Notes: generated by a model not told the origin, from the letters alone. A stretch of DNA of 64,000 bases from Pseudoalteromonas luteoviolacea (GCF_001696455.1 NZ_MAUJ01000001.1:620001-684000); one strand, 5' to 3'. Numbered from the stretch's first letter, positions 19,527 through 30,074 are shown. Numbers and translations: made by a program.

Positions 19527-20146
19527 CTATCTAGGTATTCCTTATCATAAAAGGTTCTCACCCAATGAGGGCGATAAGTGATCAAGAGAGTTATGGCCAT
19601 ACCGTTTAGCATAGCTTCGGGAAACCACATGATCACGGCATAAAACATATAATTGCTTGTTAATACGTACCAGTCGTATTGGTCAATTGACCAATAGTAT
19701 GCGCCAGAAAAGATAATTTTAATTGCAGCAACTAAACCGGCAGATATAAACGAACAAACAAAGATATAAATAAAAAAATGGCGCGGTAAATAGTGATAAC
19801 ACAACAGAAACAATGCATAACTTAGATAAACAGGCAGGATCCCGTTTAACAGCCAAAATGAGAAAAAGCTCACTTCGAAAGATGCTAAGAAATAGCAAAA
19901 TATTGTGGCCAGCAACGTACTAAATAAGGACAACCGCCAGCCAAGGATCAAAGTTACCGCCGTTACGGCCAGTATATGGATGTTTAGGTCCGGTAATATG
20001 CCAGCTTTGATCTGCCATAATAGGGCCATTATCAATGCACAACTTAAGACGCCGATTTGTCTTTGCGGAGTTCTTAATAGTGCTTCGTACTGTAGTTTGT
20101 CTAAGCTGAGTACGAATGCAATTAAAGCAAACACAAAAGTCGTCAT
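19523..20146 (-). CDS. CbiM-like predicted integral membrane protein
   Basis: A 207-residue polytopic protein with about six hydrophobic segments. The part around residues 50-75 (DLNIHILAVTAVTLILGW) and the later FPEAMLNGMAITLLI near residue 180 resemble the S-component/permease CbiM family of energy-coupling factor transporters, as seen in short uncharacterised gammaproteobacterial homologues. No ATPase or second permease gene is adjacent, so a solitary metal or vitamin transporter role is only a suggestion. It lies between xthA and rlmA on the minus strand, with a 39-bp gap after xthA and a 4-bp overlap into rlmA. The start at 20146 has only a weak upstream ribosome-binding site (TTGGAT). 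Confidence 0.7.
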   Translation of the reverse strand: MTTFVFALIAFVLSLDKLQYEALLRTPQRQIGVLSCALIMALLWQIKAGILPDLNIHILAVTAVTLILGWRLSLFSTLLATIFCYFLASFEVSFFSFWLLNGILPVYLSYALFLLCYHYLPRHFFIYIFVCSFISAGLVAAIKIIFSGAYYWSIDQYDWYVLTSNYMFYAVIMWFPEAMLNGMAITLLITYRPHWVRTFYDKEYLDR

Positions 20147-20185
20147 GATCTAACATCCAAATATTGGTTACGTATTGTTTAACAG

Positions 20186-20995
20186 CTAGATCTCAAAAGT
20201 CGCCCAGATAGGAGCATGGTCTGAAGGCTTTTCGATCCCTCTTAACTCATAATCGATATCACTTTCTTGACATACTTGCATTAGACTTTCTGTGGCCAAT
20301 ACAACGTCTATTCTTAGTCCGCGATTGTCATTAAACCCTTTTGAGCGATAGTCGAACCACGAGAACTTATCTTCTACTTCTGGTGTCAGTTCTCTAAACG
20401 TATCTTTGAAGCCCCAGTCCATTAATGTTTTTAGCCATTCTCTTTCTTCAGGTTGAAAAGAGCATTTGCCAGTTTTTAACCAGCGCTTACGATTCGCTTC
20501 GCCAATACCGATATCGCTGTCAGTTGGAGAAATGTTGATATCTCCCATCACCACTAGATTACTATCTGGTTTCTCGTACGTATTGAGGTGGGTCATTAAA
20601 TCTTTATAAAACTGACGCTTGTAAGGGTACTTTGTTTCATGGCTGATGTTGTCTCCTTGCGGGAAGTACCCATTCATTACCGTAACATCATTGCCATTTG
20701 CACTCTCAAAAGTGCCAGTTATCATTCGTTTTTGAGCTTCGTCTGTGTCCGTTGTGAATCCCTTTTGAATTGATTTTGCGGGCATTTTGGATAACAAAGC
20801 AACGCCATAATGCGCTTTTTGGCCATGGAAATAGACGTGGTAGCCCATGGCTTCTACATCTTCTATTGGAAACGCTTCGTCATGTACTTTAATTTCTTGT
20901 AGGCCAATCACATCCGGCTGATGTTTATCTATGATGGCTTGTAATTGGTGCAGGCGGGCGCGCAGACCATTGATGTTGAATGAGATGATTTTCAT
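20186..20995 (-). CDS. xthA: Exodeoxyribonuclease III
   Basis: A 269-residue ExoIII/AP endonuclease of the EEP family. It cleaves 5' of abasic sites and removes 3' blocks in base-excision repair. Landmarks in order are the N-terminal [15 protein letters not shown] (catalytic Asn), [16 protein letters not shown] with the metal-binding Glu, [23 protein letters not shown] with the catalytic Asp-Asn pair, [20 protein letters not shown], and the C-terminal [12 protein letters not shown] with the Asp-His dyad. Length and all active-site motifs match E. coli XthA. It is the first gene of the minus-strand set xthA-CbiM-like-rlmA. The 239-bp gap upstream (20996-21234) is shared with the divergent DUF3718 gene. 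Confidence 0.96.
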   Translation of the reverse strand: MKIISFNINGLRARLHQLQAIIDKHQPDVIGLQEIKVHDEAFPIEDVEAMGYHVYFHGQKAHYGVALLSKMPAKSIQKGFTTDTDEAQKRMITGTFESANGNDVTVMNGYFPQGDNISHETKYPYKRQFYKDLMTHLNTYEKPDSNLVVMGDINISPTDSDIGIGEANRKRWLKTGKCSFQPEEREWLKTLMDWGFKDTFRELTPEVEDKFSWFDYRSKGFNDNRGLRIDVVLATESLMQVCQESDIDYELRGIEKPSDHAPIWATFEI

Positions 20996-21234
20996 ATTTT
21001 AAGTTTAGAGAGTAAATAATGTAGAAGTGTATCATTTTGCTCTTTGAAAAGGGAAAAAACTATGTTTCCTGATACTTAGAGTTGTTAATTAAAGGGGAAA
21101 ATTTAGCAGCTTTGAAGCATGAGTTTATTGGGATGTAAATAGCTCATTAAATGTTCAAAAAAGTTTATATTTGCCATTTACAAGGTTTAAATTGGCTATA
21201 TAATGCGCACCAATTCGTTCTTTCGAGGTAAATT

Positions 21235-21678
21235 ATGTTTAAGTCTCTCTCTATTGCTACTCTTGTTACTATCGCTTCAACTTCTGCATTTGCTGGCGGC
21301 AGCCAGAATTTTGTAGCGAGCGATGCTTCTGCAATTTCAAAAGTATGTGAAGTTGCTGCAAACCAAGGTTTGAGTGCTGCTCGCAAATTTGGTGCGCAAC
21401 AAGGCGTGTTCATCTCACGCTTTTCACCATCAGTAGAGTGCAATGGTGAAGATATTCGTACATTCGCAAAATCTCATCAGGGTGTGCAAAATTCTCAACA
21501 ATCAGTCAAAGCTAAATTAGTTGCTGAGAACGCATCTAGAGCAACTGAGCTATGTATGAAAGCTGCAAAAGAAGGTGTAGCTAGCTTACACAAGTACCGC
21601 AGCCAAGCTAGAGGCTTGAAGTGTAATAATTTACCTGTAAAACAATTTGTTAAAGAAGTTAAAAATACAGCTATCTAA
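21235..21678 (+). CDS. Exported DUF3718-type protein with internal duplication
   Basis: A 147-residue exported protein. The signal peptide is MFKSLSIATLVTIASTSAFA. Two related halves follow: each has a Cys in an Ala-rich helix (KVCEVAANQGLSAARKF; ELCMKAAKEGVASLHKY) and a CN-centred motif (VECNGEDIRTFAK; LKCNNLPVKQFVKE). This CN..(I/V)..F pattern is what I associate with DUF3718, a short periplasmic domain of Shewanella and Pseudoalteromonas relatives with no known function. The two cysteines per repeat could form a disulfide. It is a single-gene unit with its own terminator at 21697. The ribosome-binding site TCGAGG precedes ATG 21235. Confidence 0.75.
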   Translation: MFKSLSIATLVTIASTSAFAGGSQNFVASDASAISKVCEVAANQGLSAARKFGAQQGVFISRFSPSVECNGEDIRTFAKSHQGVQNSQQSVKAKLVAENASRATELCMKAAKEGVASLHKYRSQARGLKCNNLPVKQFVKEVKNTAI

Positions 21679-21696
21679 CAAGATTTTAATTGTTTT

Positions 21697-21726
21697 AAGC
21701 CCAGCTAAATAGCTGGGCTTTTTTTT
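21697..21726 (+). terminator. Intrinsic terminator after the DUF3718 gene
   Basis: Stem AAGCCCAGCT (21697-21706), loop AAAT, exact complement 21711-21720, then a run of eight T. A textbook rho-independent terminator. Confidence 0.94.
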
Positions 21727-21902
21727 GCTTAAATTTTATCAAAGTCGCTACCTCTATGCCTTGCAGACTAACAAGGTTAAATTTATGAATTGATAAAGAG
21801 GAAGAATGTAAATTCTTTTGGGTGTTTTTATTGTTTTTATTGTTTTTTTAGTGTGTTATAAAAGTTAAAAAGATGTTTTATACACTACGGAGAATAAAGA
21901 TA

Positions 21903-24569
21903 ATGAAAAAGGGGATTACGCTAATAGCATCTTCAGTTAGTTTTGCATTGCTTGGGGGAGCAAGTATCGCAAATGCAAATGAATCTGAGGTTGAACGTAT
22001 AGAAGTGACGGGCTCACATATCAAACGTTCGGATTTAGAAGGGCCTTCACCGATACAGACTATTTCAGCAGGCGATTTAGCAGCGACAGGATCTACAGAT
22101 CTGATCGGTGCACTACAAAAACTACCTGTTGCAGGTGCAGGTACGTTTAGTACCCAAGGTAACTCAAGTGACGATACGGCCAATGGCGGTTCGAGTGTCG
22201 CACTTCGTGGGTTAGGTGCTTCTTCAACATTGGTACTGATTAATGGTCGCCGTGTTGCTGTAAGTCCATTTGCAAAAGACATTGAGACTTCATTTGTTGA
22301 TTTAAATACCATTCCGGTTTCTTCAGTGAAAAGAATCGACGTGCTAAAAGACGGTGCATCAGCAACTTATGGTTCGGATGCGGTTGCCGGGGTTATTAAT
22401 ATTATCTTGCGTGATGATATTGATGGATTTGAAGTTGCAGGTAAAATTTCTGATACGGCCGATGGTGGTGCAGAAGAGGAGAACTTTACCTTACTTTGGG
22501 GCAGCTCAACAGATAAAGGGCACCATAACTTTTCACTAGACTACTTCAAACGTGGCGACGTATTTTATGCTGACCGTGATTACGCCTCTACTGCAGATCA
22601 AAGATTTAGAGGGGGTAATAACGCACTAAGTTCATCAGGTTTCCCTGGCAGTATTGAAGTTGTAAGAAACCAACTTACTGATGCGCAATGGGAAGCACTA
22701 CCGGTAACGCGCGTTGAAGATGATGGCACAAAAGTGAGACAAACCATCTTTGCTGATGTTTGGGGCAATGATAAATGTCCTGAAAATATGATCATTGGTG
22801 ATATTTGTCGCTATGATTATGCACCACATATGACACTCATTCCTTCTACTGAGCGCATTAGCTTTAACTATAATGGCGTGCAAGAAATTATGGATGGGGT
22901 AGAGGGCTTTGCTGAATTTTCTGCGCAACATACATCTACGTTCATTCAAGGTGCCGCTAGCCCAAGCTTTACTGAGTTAACGATGGCTGGCGATAACCCG
23001 AATCACCCGCTTGCTGCATTGCCTGACCACTTTTTACACGGCGTAGATATTTCGATGCGTCGCCGTACTGTTGACATTGGCAATCGTAAGAAAGACGTAG
23101 ATTCTGAATACTATCGTGCAGTTATGGGTATGCGCGGCGAGTTCAAGGAGTGGGACTGGGAGTTTGCCTATTCAGCAATCCGTTCAAGTGCAGTAGAAAA
23201 AGGTTTCGATGGTTTCCCAAATAAACTCAGAGCACAAGCGGCAATTGATAGTGGTGAATGGAACCCATTTGAACCTAGTCAAAATACTCAAGCTGCGCTG
23301 GATAAAATTGAGACAACCACTACGCGTTACGGTGCATCTACCATGCAGTCTTTCGATGCAACGATTTCGGGCGAGTTATTTGAGTTTGGTGATGGCTACG
23401 TTGCTGCAGCATTTGGTTTAGAGCACCGCTATGAGAAAATTGAAGACAATCCTGATGCCCAGTATTTAAATAATGAGATCTTTGGTACAGAAGCAACGCA
23501 AGCGAATGGTGACAGAGACAATACGGCGCTATTTGCTGAATTTAATGTACCAGCTACTGAAAATTTAGAACTACAGTTGGCATTAAGGTACGAGGATTAT
23601 AGTGACTTTGGCAACACAACAGATCCGAAAGTCGCATTTCGTTGGACACCGACAGACGAAATCGTAGTACGGGGCTCTTGGGGGACTGCATTCAGAGCGC
23701 CGTCTCTCGTTCAACTCCACCTTGGTAGAACTGATGAATCGCCAAGCGTAATCGATAGAGATCGTTGTGTCATTACTAAAGACCCACTGGATTGTGAGCC
23801 ATTCGAATATACGGCAGAAGTGGCTGGTAACAAAAATCTGCAACCGGAAGAGTCAACAAACTATAACCTTGGGGTTATTTGGCAGGCGACGGACGACTTT
23901 AGTGTAGGCGTTGATTACTGGAACTATGATCAAGAAAACTTAATTAAGAAAATTGGCGCACAAGATATCGTAGATTGTTGTGGTGATGATCCAAACTTGG
24001 TGATAAGAGAAGCGAGCACTGGTGCAACACCAGGGCGAATTCGCCAAATCAACGACACATTCGTCAACATTGGTGGCCGCAAAACGGATGGTATTGACCT
24101 TGATCTGGAGTACAGGCTCGAAACGCAAGGTTTGGGTGAGTTCAAGTTTGGTTATAACGTAACCTATGTCTTGAACTTTGATGAAGAGCTAATTCGAACA
24201 GACGAAAATGGCAATTCTGTATCAGTTATCATAGATGAAAACGGCGAGTATCAACATCCAGATCTGCGTTGGAATGCGCGAGTAGATTGGGCTCTTGACG
24301 ATTGGATTGCTAATTTCAGCGTGAATTATATTAATTCATACAATGATTTGGCTGACAGTGCAGGAAATAAATTTGAAATTGATTCTTGGACTACAATCGA
24401 TACAAGCGTGACATATGTTGGCTTTGACAAACTTACAGCAACGCTGGGTGCATCTAACCTAACAAATGAAGAAGCGCCATTTGCGCCTTCTGAGTCTATG
24501 GGCGTAGATAACAAGACTCACAGTATATTAGGTCGCCAAGTGTACGTGAAGTTTGCTTATAAATTCTAA
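21903..24569 (+). CDS. TonB-dependent outer-membrane receptor
   Basis: An 888-residue TonB-dependent receptor for active uptake of a large or scarce nutrient across the outer membrane. The start at 21903 has GGAG 10 nt upstream; a longer frame to 21873 would place 10 basic residues before the signal peptide. The signal peptide is MKKGITLIASSVSFALLGGASIANA. Next come the TonB-box-like ESEVERIEVTGSHIKR and the plug domain, with VALRGLGASSTLVLINGRR and the DVLKDGASATYGSDAVAGVI block. The C-terminal beta-barrel ends in the expected aromatic, VYVKFAYKF. The text VTGSHIKR is common in Oar/CirA-like receptors of marine gammaproteobacteria. No degradation or transport genes lie beside it, so the ligand cannot be named. 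It is monocistronic, with a terminator at 24599. Confidence 0.93.
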   Translation: MKKGITLIASSVSFALLGGASIANANESEVERIEVTGSHIKRSDLEGPSPIQTISAGDLAATGSTDLIGALQKLPVAGAGTFSTQGNSSDDTANGGSSVALRGLGASSTLVLINGRRVAVSPFAKDIETSFVDLNTIPVSSVKRIDVLKDGASATYGSDAVAGVINIILRDDIDGFEVAGKISDTADGGAEEENFTLLWGSSTDKGHHNFSLDYFKRGDVFYADRDYASTADQRFRGGNNALSSSGFPGSIEVVRNQLTDAQWEALPVTRVEDDGTKVRQTIFADVWGNDKCPENMIIGDICRYDYAPHMTLIPSTERISFNYNGVQEIMDGVEGFAEFSAQHTSTFIQGAASPSFTELTMAGDNPNHPLAALPDHFLHGVDISMRRRTVDIGNRKKDVDSEYYRAVMGMRGEFKEWDWEFAYSAIRSSAVEKGFDGFPNKLRAQAAIDSGEWNPFEPSQNTQAALDKIETTTTRYGASTMQSFDATISGELFEFGDGYVAAAFGLEHRYEKIEDNPDAQYLNNEIFGTEATQANGDRDNTALFAEFNVPATENLELQLALRYEDYSDFGNTTDPKVAFRWTPTDEIVVRGSWGTAFRAPSLVQLHLGRTDESPSVIDRDRCVITKDPLDCEPFEYTAEVAGNKNLQPEESTNYNLGVIWQATDDFSVGVDYWNYDQENLIKKIGAQDIVDCCGDDPNLVIREASTGATPGRIRQINDTFVNIGGRKTDGIDLDLEYRLETQGLGEFKFGYNVTYVLNFDEELIRTDENGNSVSVIIDENGEYQHPDLRWNARVDWALDDWIANFSVNYINSYNDLADSAGNKFEIDSWTTIDTSVTYVGFDKLTATLGASNLTNEEAPFAPSESMGVDNKTHSILGRQVYVKFAYKF

Positions 24570-24598
24570 TCAAAAGCAACTTCGAGCATTTGAAACCT

Positions 24599-24621
24599 AA
24601 AGGCCCCAACGGGGCCTTTTT
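24599..24621 (+). terminator. Intrinsic terminator after the TonB-dependent receptor
   Basis: Arms AAAGGCCCC (24599-24607) and GGGGCCTTT (24611-24619) with a 3-nt loop AAC and T-run. Confidence 0.93.
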
Positions 24622-24747
24622 ATATGCATCACTGTAAGTCATGGAATGTGATATTTCGTTCGTAATAAATGTGCCTTTTTCGAGAGCTTCAATTCCCGTA
24701 AGTTGGAAACTAAGCTTGTAATTTAAGTTATCAATGAGTTCGGTTAA

Positions 24748-25014
24748 ATGAAAAGTTCAAAATTTATCGTAACAGGCGTAGTACAAGGTGTCGGCTTTCG
24801 CTATCACACCAAGCAAAGGGCAGTGAGACTCGGTCTATTTGGGTTCGCGAAAAACTTGCCAGATAGAAGTGTCGAAGTTGTTGTGTTTGGAGAGCAGTGT
24901 AAAATTGACGAACTGGCTATTTGGTTACAACAAGGCCCTACACTAGCAAGTGTTGACAGTGTAAGAGAAGAGGATACTGTCCAAGAAATCTACACAAGTT
25001 TTGAGATTTATTAA
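24748..25014 (+). CDS. acyP: Acylphosphatase
   Basis: An 88-residue acylphosphatase (EC 3.6.1.7) that hydrolyses acyl phosphates such as acetyl phosphate or 1,3-bisphosphoglycerate. The diagnostic block GVVQGVGFRYHTKQRA carries the catalytic Arg, and GFAKNLPDRSVEVVVFG carries the catalytic Asn. Length is typical (about 90). It is monocistronic, converging on gltA. The region upstream (24622-24747) shows no further gene. Confidence 0.95.
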   Translation: MKSSKFIVTGVVQGVGFRYHTKQRAVRLGLFGFAKNLPDRSVEVVVFGEQCKIDELAIWLQQGPTLASVDSVREEDTVQEIYTSFEIY

Positions 25015-25093
25015 ATTTGAATAAAATAATTGAGTCACTTATAGTGTAAAGAAATTAGTACGATTTAAAGGTGTGGTTAAAAAAAAGCCGAAA

Positions 25094-25117
25094 AAAAAGG
25101 GCGTTTAAGCCCTTTTT
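25094..25117. terminator. Bidirectional terminator between acyP and gltA
   Basis: AAAAAGGGC (25094-25102), loop GTTTAA, GCCCTTTTT (25109-25117). A-run on one side and T-run on the other allow termination from both strands. Confidence 0.9.
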
Positions 25118-25133
25118 CTATACAAAGCGATGA

Positions 25134-26420
25134 TTAACGTTCGCCTTGATCCTCATAGTCACGTGCAGTATAGCCTGTGTATAGCTGACGTGGGCGACCA
25201 ATTTTGTGGCCTGCTTGAGATAGCATTTCGTTCCAGTGAGAAATCCAACCAACAGTGCGAGACATCGCAAAGATGACTGTGAACATACTTGTTGGAATAC
25301 CAATTGCTTTCAAGATGATACCTGAGTAGAAGTCTACGTTAGGGTATAGTTTCTTTTCAACGAAGTATGGGTCTTCTAGCGCAATTTGCTCTAGTTTCAT
25401 TGCTACGTCTAGAAGCGGGTCTTGGATGTTAAGCTCTTCTAAAACTTCGTGGCAAGTTTGACGCATTACAGTTGCGCGTGGATCGAAGTTTTTGTACACG
25501 CGGTGACCAAAGCCCATTAGACGGAACGGGTCGCTCTTGTCTTTCGCTTTAGCTACATACTCGTCGATACGGTCAACAGAACCAATCTCTTCAAGCATGT
25601 TTAGACACGCTTCGTTTGCACCGCCGTGAGCAGGGCCCCAAAGTGAAGCAATACCTGCAGCAATACAAGCATAAGGGTTTGCACCAGATGAACCAGCTAA
25701 ACGAACTGTCGAAGTCGAAGCGTTTTGCTCATGGTCAGCATGAAGCATGAAAATACGGTCCATTGCTTTTGCCAACACTGGGCTTACTTTGTACTCTTCA
25801 GCTGGTACTGAGAACATCATGTGTAGGAAGTTCTCTGCATAGCTAAGGTCGTTACGAGGATATACAAATGGTTGGCCTACGTTGTACTTGTATGCCATTG
25901 CAGCGATTGTAGGCAGCTTAGCAACTAGCTTAGTTGCACAGCGCATACGCTGCTCTGCATCCGAAATGTCTAAGTCGTCGTGGTAGAAAGAAGACAAAGC
26001 ACCAACTACACCACAAAGCATAGCCATTGGATGAGAATCAACACGGAAACCTTGGAAAAACGCTGCGATTTTCTCGTGCATCATAGTATTGCGTGTGATT
26101 TCATCAGAGAAAGTTGCAAGCTGTTCTGTGTTTGGTAGTTCACCGTTTAATAGTAGGTAGCAAAGCTCAATGTAGTTTGAGTTTTCTGCCAATTGTTCAA
26201 TTGGATAGCCACGGTGTAAAAGTACACCCTTCGCGCCATCGATGTAAGTAATAGATGATTCACAAGAGCCAGTCGACATGAAACCAGGGTCGTATGTGAA
26301 GAAGCCGTGAGCACCTAACGTACGAACGTCGATAACATCTTGGCCTGCTGTGCCAGAGTGGATCGGTAGTTCGATTGGATCGTGCCCATCAATATGGACT
26401 GTGGCTTTCTTATCTGCCAT
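25134..26420 (-). CDS. gltA: Citrate synthase (type II, hexameric class)
   Basis: A 428-residue citrate synthase condensing acetyl-CoA with oxaloacetate at the entry of the TCA cycle. Landmarks: N-terminal [30 protein letters not shown], the active-site block [35 protein letters not shown] with a catalytic His, and [13 protein letters not shown] with catalytic His. The length of about 428 and NADH-sensitive-type N terminus match E. coli GltA. ATG 26420 has GGAGATA upstream. It is divergent from sdhC with 415 bp between, the classic gltA/sdh arrangement, which usually places ArcA- and CRP-controlled promoters there; I could not define those sites by eye. Confidence 0.97.
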   Translation of the reverse strand: MADKKATVHIDGHDPIELPIHSGTAGQDVIDVRTLGAHGFFTYDPGFMSTGSCESSITYIDGAKGVLLHRGYPIEQLAENSNYIELCYLLLNGELPNTEQLATFSDEITRNTMMHEKIAAFFQGFRVDSHPMAMLCGVVGALSSFYHDDLDISDAEQRMRCATKLVAKLPTIAAMAYKYNVGQPFVYPRNDLSYAENFLHMMFSVPAEEYKVSPVLAKAMDRIFMLHADHEQNASTSTVRLAGSSGANPYACIAAGIASLWGPAHGGANEACLNMLEEIGSVDRIDEYVAKAKDKSDPFRLMGFGHRVYKNFDPRATVMRQTCHEVLEELNIQDPLLDVAMKLEQIALEDPYFVEKKLYPNVDFYSGIILKAIGIPTSMFTVIFAMSRTVGWISHWNEMLSQAGHKIGRPRQLYTGYTARDYEDQGER

Positions 26421-26835
26421 CTATCTTATCTCCTATGAAATAACAACATTCTGATTGTTATGTTGTGATACTAATGTTAAGCAAATTCAGATCATTGTAA
26501 CTTATAAATGGGGTGAAAAGTCAATTTTTCTCAGAATTATGCAAAAATGTATAATAAATATTCTAAGCAGATTAAATATTATACCATTGGCTAATTCGCA
26601 AGCGTACGAAACTAAACAAGAATTGTAAAAACACGGATAGCCTTATATACTGTCAACGGTTTTATACCGTGTCGTCTGTGGGTAAACCTATTTTTACATC
26701 GAAGTTTTACAGGCAAGTGATCTTTTAAGTGTTTAAACAGGTTTATCTAGAGTGTGCCATTTGTGCATGTCGTGCAAGTGGGTTGATAAAAACAAGTAGA
26801 TGAAGCTCTAATCGAGCAAAGATGGGCAAGTAACT
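26421..26835. promoter_or_regulatory. gltA/sdhC divergent intergenic region
   Basis: 415 bp without a gene, AT-rich on the gltA side. It must hold promoters for gltA (minus) and the sdh-suc genes (plus). Near the sdhC side a small palindrome ACGGT-TTTAT-ACCGT lies at about 26655-26669. I see no operator that I can name with confidence. Confidence 0.6.
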
Positions 26836-27213
26836 GTGAAAAAGCAAAGACCTGTAAATCTAGATCTTACGACTATATCTATGCCGCCAACGGCAAAGGC
26901 GTCGATATTACATCGTGTCACTGGTGTCGCGTTGTTCTTCGCGCTGACATTTGTCATTTGGGCGTGGTCTGAATCTCTCTCTTCTCCTGAAGGTTTTAAC
27001 TTTGTAAAAGAGCTTATGACTGGCTTTATTGCAAAGTTTATTGCGTGGGGCACCTTCGCTGTATTGTCTTACCACATCATTGGCGGTATCCGTCACATGA
27101 TCCAAGACATGGGGCACTGGGAAGAATTAGAGTCAGGCAATGCAAGTGCTAACATTGCAATCGCTCTATGGGTAATCGTGGCTATCCTTGGTGGAGTGTG
27201 GATATGGTCTTAA
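26836..27213 (+). CDS. sdhC: Succinate dehydrogenase cytochrome b556 subunit
   Basis: A 125-residue inner-membrane subunit that, with SdhD, anchors succinate dehydrogenase and binds haem b and ubiquinone. It starts at GTG 26836. The N-terminal KKQRPVNLDLTTISMPPTAKASILHR is typical, with SILHRVTGV marking helix I. Three transmembrane helices follow. The haem-ligand region is YHIIGGIRHMIQDMG near residue 83. The stop at 27211-27213 overlaps sdhD by 10 nt, so translation is coupled. Confidence 0.96.
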   Translation: MKKQRPVNLDLTTISMPPTAKASILHRVTGVALFFALTFVIWAWSESLSSPEGFNFVKELMTGFIAKFIAWGTFAVLSYHIIGGIRHMIQDMGHWEELESGNASANIAIALWVIVAILGGVWIWS

Positions 27214-27551
27214 ATCAAGCAACTCTTAAACGTGATGGTGTACAAGATTATGTATCACTTCGCGCTACAGCATTAATCATTGCAGCATACGCTGTATTTA
27301 TTGTTGGCTACCTAGCATTAACTCCTGAACTAACGTATGAAGCTTGGTCTGGGCTATTTGATAACCTAGCAATGAAAGCGGCAACTATTATTACTTTAGT
27401 TTGTATAATGGTTCATACTCGTATTGGCCTATGGCAAGTACTGACTGATTACGTTAAGTGCTCAACGATGCGTACAGTTTTAGGCTTTGTATTGAATCTA
27501 ATGGCACTTGCATACGTTGCTGTTGGTTTGTTTGTTCTGTGGGGTGTTTAA
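27204..27551 (+). CDS. sdhD: Succinate dehydrogenase membrane anchor subunit
   Basis: A 115-residue partner of SdhC with three transmembrane helices. I chose ATG 27204 (MVLNQATLKRDGVQDYV), which gives the normal length and a 10-nt overlap with sdhC; a start at 27168 would add 12 residues inside sdhC. The conserved HTRIGLWQVLTDYV near residue 72 contains the haem-proximal His and quinone-site residues. The stop is directly followed by the sdhA GTG at 27552, with no gap. Confidence 0.95.
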   Translation: MVLNQATLKRDGVQDYVSLRATALIIAAYAVFIVGYLALTPELTYEAWSGLFDNLAMKAATIITLVCIMVHTRIGLWQVLTDYVKCSTMRTVLGFVLNLMALAYVAVGLFVLWGV

Positions 27552-29324
27552 GTGAAATATAATGTCCGTGAATTTGATGCTGTAGTTGTTGGCGCCGGTG
27601 GTGCAGGCATGCGTGCAGCACTAGCGATTTCTGAGTCTGGTAAGACATGTGCGCTTATTTCAAAAGTATTCCCAACGCGTTCTCATACTGTATCTGCGCA
27701 AGGCGGTATTACTGTTGCGCTAGGTAATTCTCACGAAGATAACTGGGAATGGCACATGTACGATACTGTTAAGGGTTCTGATTACATCGGTGACCAAGAC
27801 GCTATCGAATACATGACTAAAACAGGTCCTGAAGCTATTACTGAATTAGAAAACATGGGTCTACCATTTTCTCGCTTTGAAAATGGCCGTGTTTATCAAC
27901 GTCCTTTCGGTGGTCAGTCTAAGCACTTTGGTGGCGAGCAGGCTGCACGTACAGCAGCGGCGGCTGACCGTACTGGTCACGCACTTCTTCACTGCCTATA
28001 CCAACAGAACGTTAAAAACAAAACTAACGTATTCTCTGAGTGGTACGCACTTGATCTAGTTAAAAATGACAAGGGCGATGTTGTTGGTGTTACTGCAATC
28101 GAAATCGAGACTGGTGAAGTTGTATACTTCAAGTCTAAGGCTGTAGTACTCGCGACTGGTGGTGCTGGTCGTATCTATGCATCTACAACAAATGCACACA
28201 TCAATACTGGTGACGGTGTTGGTATGGCTGTGCGTGCTGGTATCGGCATGCAAGACATGGAAATGTGGCAGTTCCACCCAACGGGTATCGCAGGTGCGGG
28301 TACGTTGGTAACTGAAGGTTGTCGTGGTGAAGGTGGTTACCTTCTAAACAAAGATGGCGAGCGTTTCATGGAACGTTATGCGCCTAACGCAAAAGACCTT
28401 GCGGGTCGTGACGTTGTTGCACGTGCAATGATGACAGAAATTCGTGAAGGCCGCGGTTGTGAAGGCCCTTGGGGTATTCACATTAAACTTAAGCTTGATC
28501 ACCTTGGTGAAGAAATGCTTAACCTTCGTCTTCCTGGTGTTTGTGACCTGTCTAAGACTTTCGCGCACGTTGATCCAGCTAAAGAGCCAATCCCGGTAAT
28601 CCCAACTTGTCACTATATGATGGGTGGTGTACCAACAAACGTTAACGGTCAGGTACTTGACGTTGATGTAAACGGTAAAGAGCGTATCGTAGAAGGTCTA
28701 TTCGCGGTAGGTGAAATCGCATGTGTATCTGTACACGGTGCAAACCGTCTAGGTGGTAACTCACTACTAGACTTGGTTGTATTCGGCCGTGCTGCTGGTA
28801 ACTTCTTAGGTTCTTACCTGAAAGACTTCGAGTCAACTGGTGAAGCGTCTACAGACGATGTTGATGCGGCTTTCGCTCGCTATAATCGTTGGGAGACGTC
28901 AGAAGTTGGTAAAGGCGAAGATCCGGTACAAATTAAGAAAGACTTACAAGAGTGTATGCAACTTAACTTCTCGGTATTCCGTGAAGGTGACTCTATGGCG
29001 GATGGCTTGAAAGAGCTTAAAGAAATCCGTGAGCGTCTTCAGTATGCGCGTCTTGACGACAAGTCAACTGAATTCAATACACAACGTATCGAGTGTCTAG
29101 AATTAGACAACTTAATGGAAACAGCATACTCAACTGCGGTTGCTGCAAACTTCCGTACTGAGAGCCGCGGTGCGCACTCGAGATTTGACTTCCCAGATCG
29201 TGATGACGAAAACTGGCTATGTCACTCAATGTATCACCCAGAGAGCGAGTCAATGACAAAGCGTGATGTAAACTTTGCGCCGACGACTCGTGAAGCATTC
29301 CCACCTAAAGCTCGTACGTACTAG
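27552..29324 (+). CDS. sdhA: Succinate dehydrogenase flavoprotein subunit
   Basis: A 590-residue FAD-containing catalytic subunit of complex II, on the cytoplasmic face, oxidising succinate to fumarate. It starts at GTG 27552 immediately after sdhD. The FAD-binding motif is [14 protein letters not shown] at about residues 12-25. SHTVSAQGG carries the His that bears covalent FAD. The substrate-site sequences [20 protein letters not shown] and [17 protein letters not shown], plus [19 protein letters not shown], are all intact. Length matches E. coli SdhA (588). It is part of sdhCDAB. Confidence 0.98.
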   Translation: MKYNVREFDAVVVGAGGAGMRAALAISESGKTCALISKVFPTRSHTVSAQGGITVALGNSHEDNWEWHMYDTVKGSDYIGDQDAIEYMTKTGPEAITELENMGLPFSRFENGRVYQRPFGGQSKHFGGEQAARTAAAADRTGHALLHCLYQQNVKNKTNVFSEWYALDLVKNDKGDVVGVTAIEIETGEVVYFKSKAVVLATGGAGRIYASTTNAHINTGDGVGMAVRAGIGMQDMEMWQFHPTGIAGAGTLVTEGCRGEGGYLLNKDGERFMERYAPNAKDLAGRDVVARAMMTEIREGRGCEGPWGIHIKLKLDHLGEEMLNLRLPGVCDLSKTFAHVDPAKEPIPVIPTCHYMMGGVPTNVNGQVLDVDVNGKERIVEGLFAVGEIACVSVHGANRLGGNSLLDLVVFGRAAGNFLGSYLKDFESTGEASTDDVDAAFARYNRWETSEVGKGEDPVQIKKDLQECMQLNFSVFREGDSMADGLKELKEIRERLQYARLDDKSTEFNTQRIECLELDNLMETAYSTAVAANFRTESRGAHSRFDFPDRDDENWLCHSMYHPESESMTKRDVNFAPTTREAFPPKARTY

Positions 29325-29334
29325 GAGTTAAACG

Positions 29335-30060
29335 ATGGCAACAGCAACTTTAGAATTCTCTGTTTATCGTTACAACCCAGATGTAGATACTGCACCTCGT
29401 ATGCAGGAATACAAACTAGAGGTTGAAGAAGGGCGTGACATGATGGTGCTTGATGCACTGTTAATGTTGAAAGAGCAAGACTCTACTCTTTCATTCCGTC
29501 GTTCGTGCCGTGAAGGTGTATGTGGTTCTGATGGTGTAAACATGAACGGCAAAAATGGCCTTGCATGTATTACTCCGTTGTCAGCACTACAAAAAAATGG
29601 CAAAGGTAAAATTATCATTCGTCCATTACCAGGTCTTCCTGTTATTCGTGACTTGGTAATTGACATGAGTCAGTTCTACACTCAATACGAGAAAGTAAAA
29701 CCATACTTGATCAATGATAAGCCAACAGGCGGCGAAGAGCGTCTTCAGTCAATCGAAGATCGTGAAAAGCTTGATGGCCTTTATGAGTGTATTTTATGTG
29801 CATGTTGTTCTACTTCATGTCCATCATTCTGGTGGAATCCAGATAAATTTATCGGTCCTGCTGGACTTCTTCATGCGTATCGTTTCTTAGCGGATAGCCG
29901 AGATTCAGCAACTGAAGAACGTTTAGCTGGTCTTGATGACGCGTTCAGCGTATTCCGTTGTCACAGTATCATGAACTGTGTTAGCGTTTGTCCAAAAGGT
30001 TTGAATCCAACCAAAGCGATTGGACACATTAAATCTATGCTATTAAACCGTTCGGTTTAA
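29335..30060 (+). CDS. sdhB: Succinate dehydrogenase iron-sulfur subunit
   Basis: A 241-residue electron-transfer subunit of complex II. The N-terminal ferredoxin-like domain has CREGVCGSDG and NGLAC for the [2Fe-2S] cluster. The C-terminal domain has CILCACCSTSCP and later CHSIMNCVSVCPKGLNP for the [4Fe-4S] and [3Fe-4S] clusters. ATG 29335 lies 10 bp after sdhA with GGAG upstream. An 88-bp gap with a hairpin separates it from sucA. Confidence 0.98.
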   Translation: MATATLEFSVYRYNPDVDTAPRMQEYKLEVEEGRDMMVLDALLMLKEQDSTLSFRRSCREGVCGSDGVNMNGKNGLACITPLSALQKNGKGKIIIRPLPGLPVIRDLVIDMSQFYTQYEKVKPYLINDKPTGGEERLQSIEDREKLDGLYECILCACCSTSCPSFWWNPDKFIGPAGLLHAYRFLADSRDSATEERLAGLDDAFSVFRCHSIMNCVSVCPKGLNPTKAIGHIKSMLLNRSV

Positions 30061-30074
30061 AGCATAATTATCTT

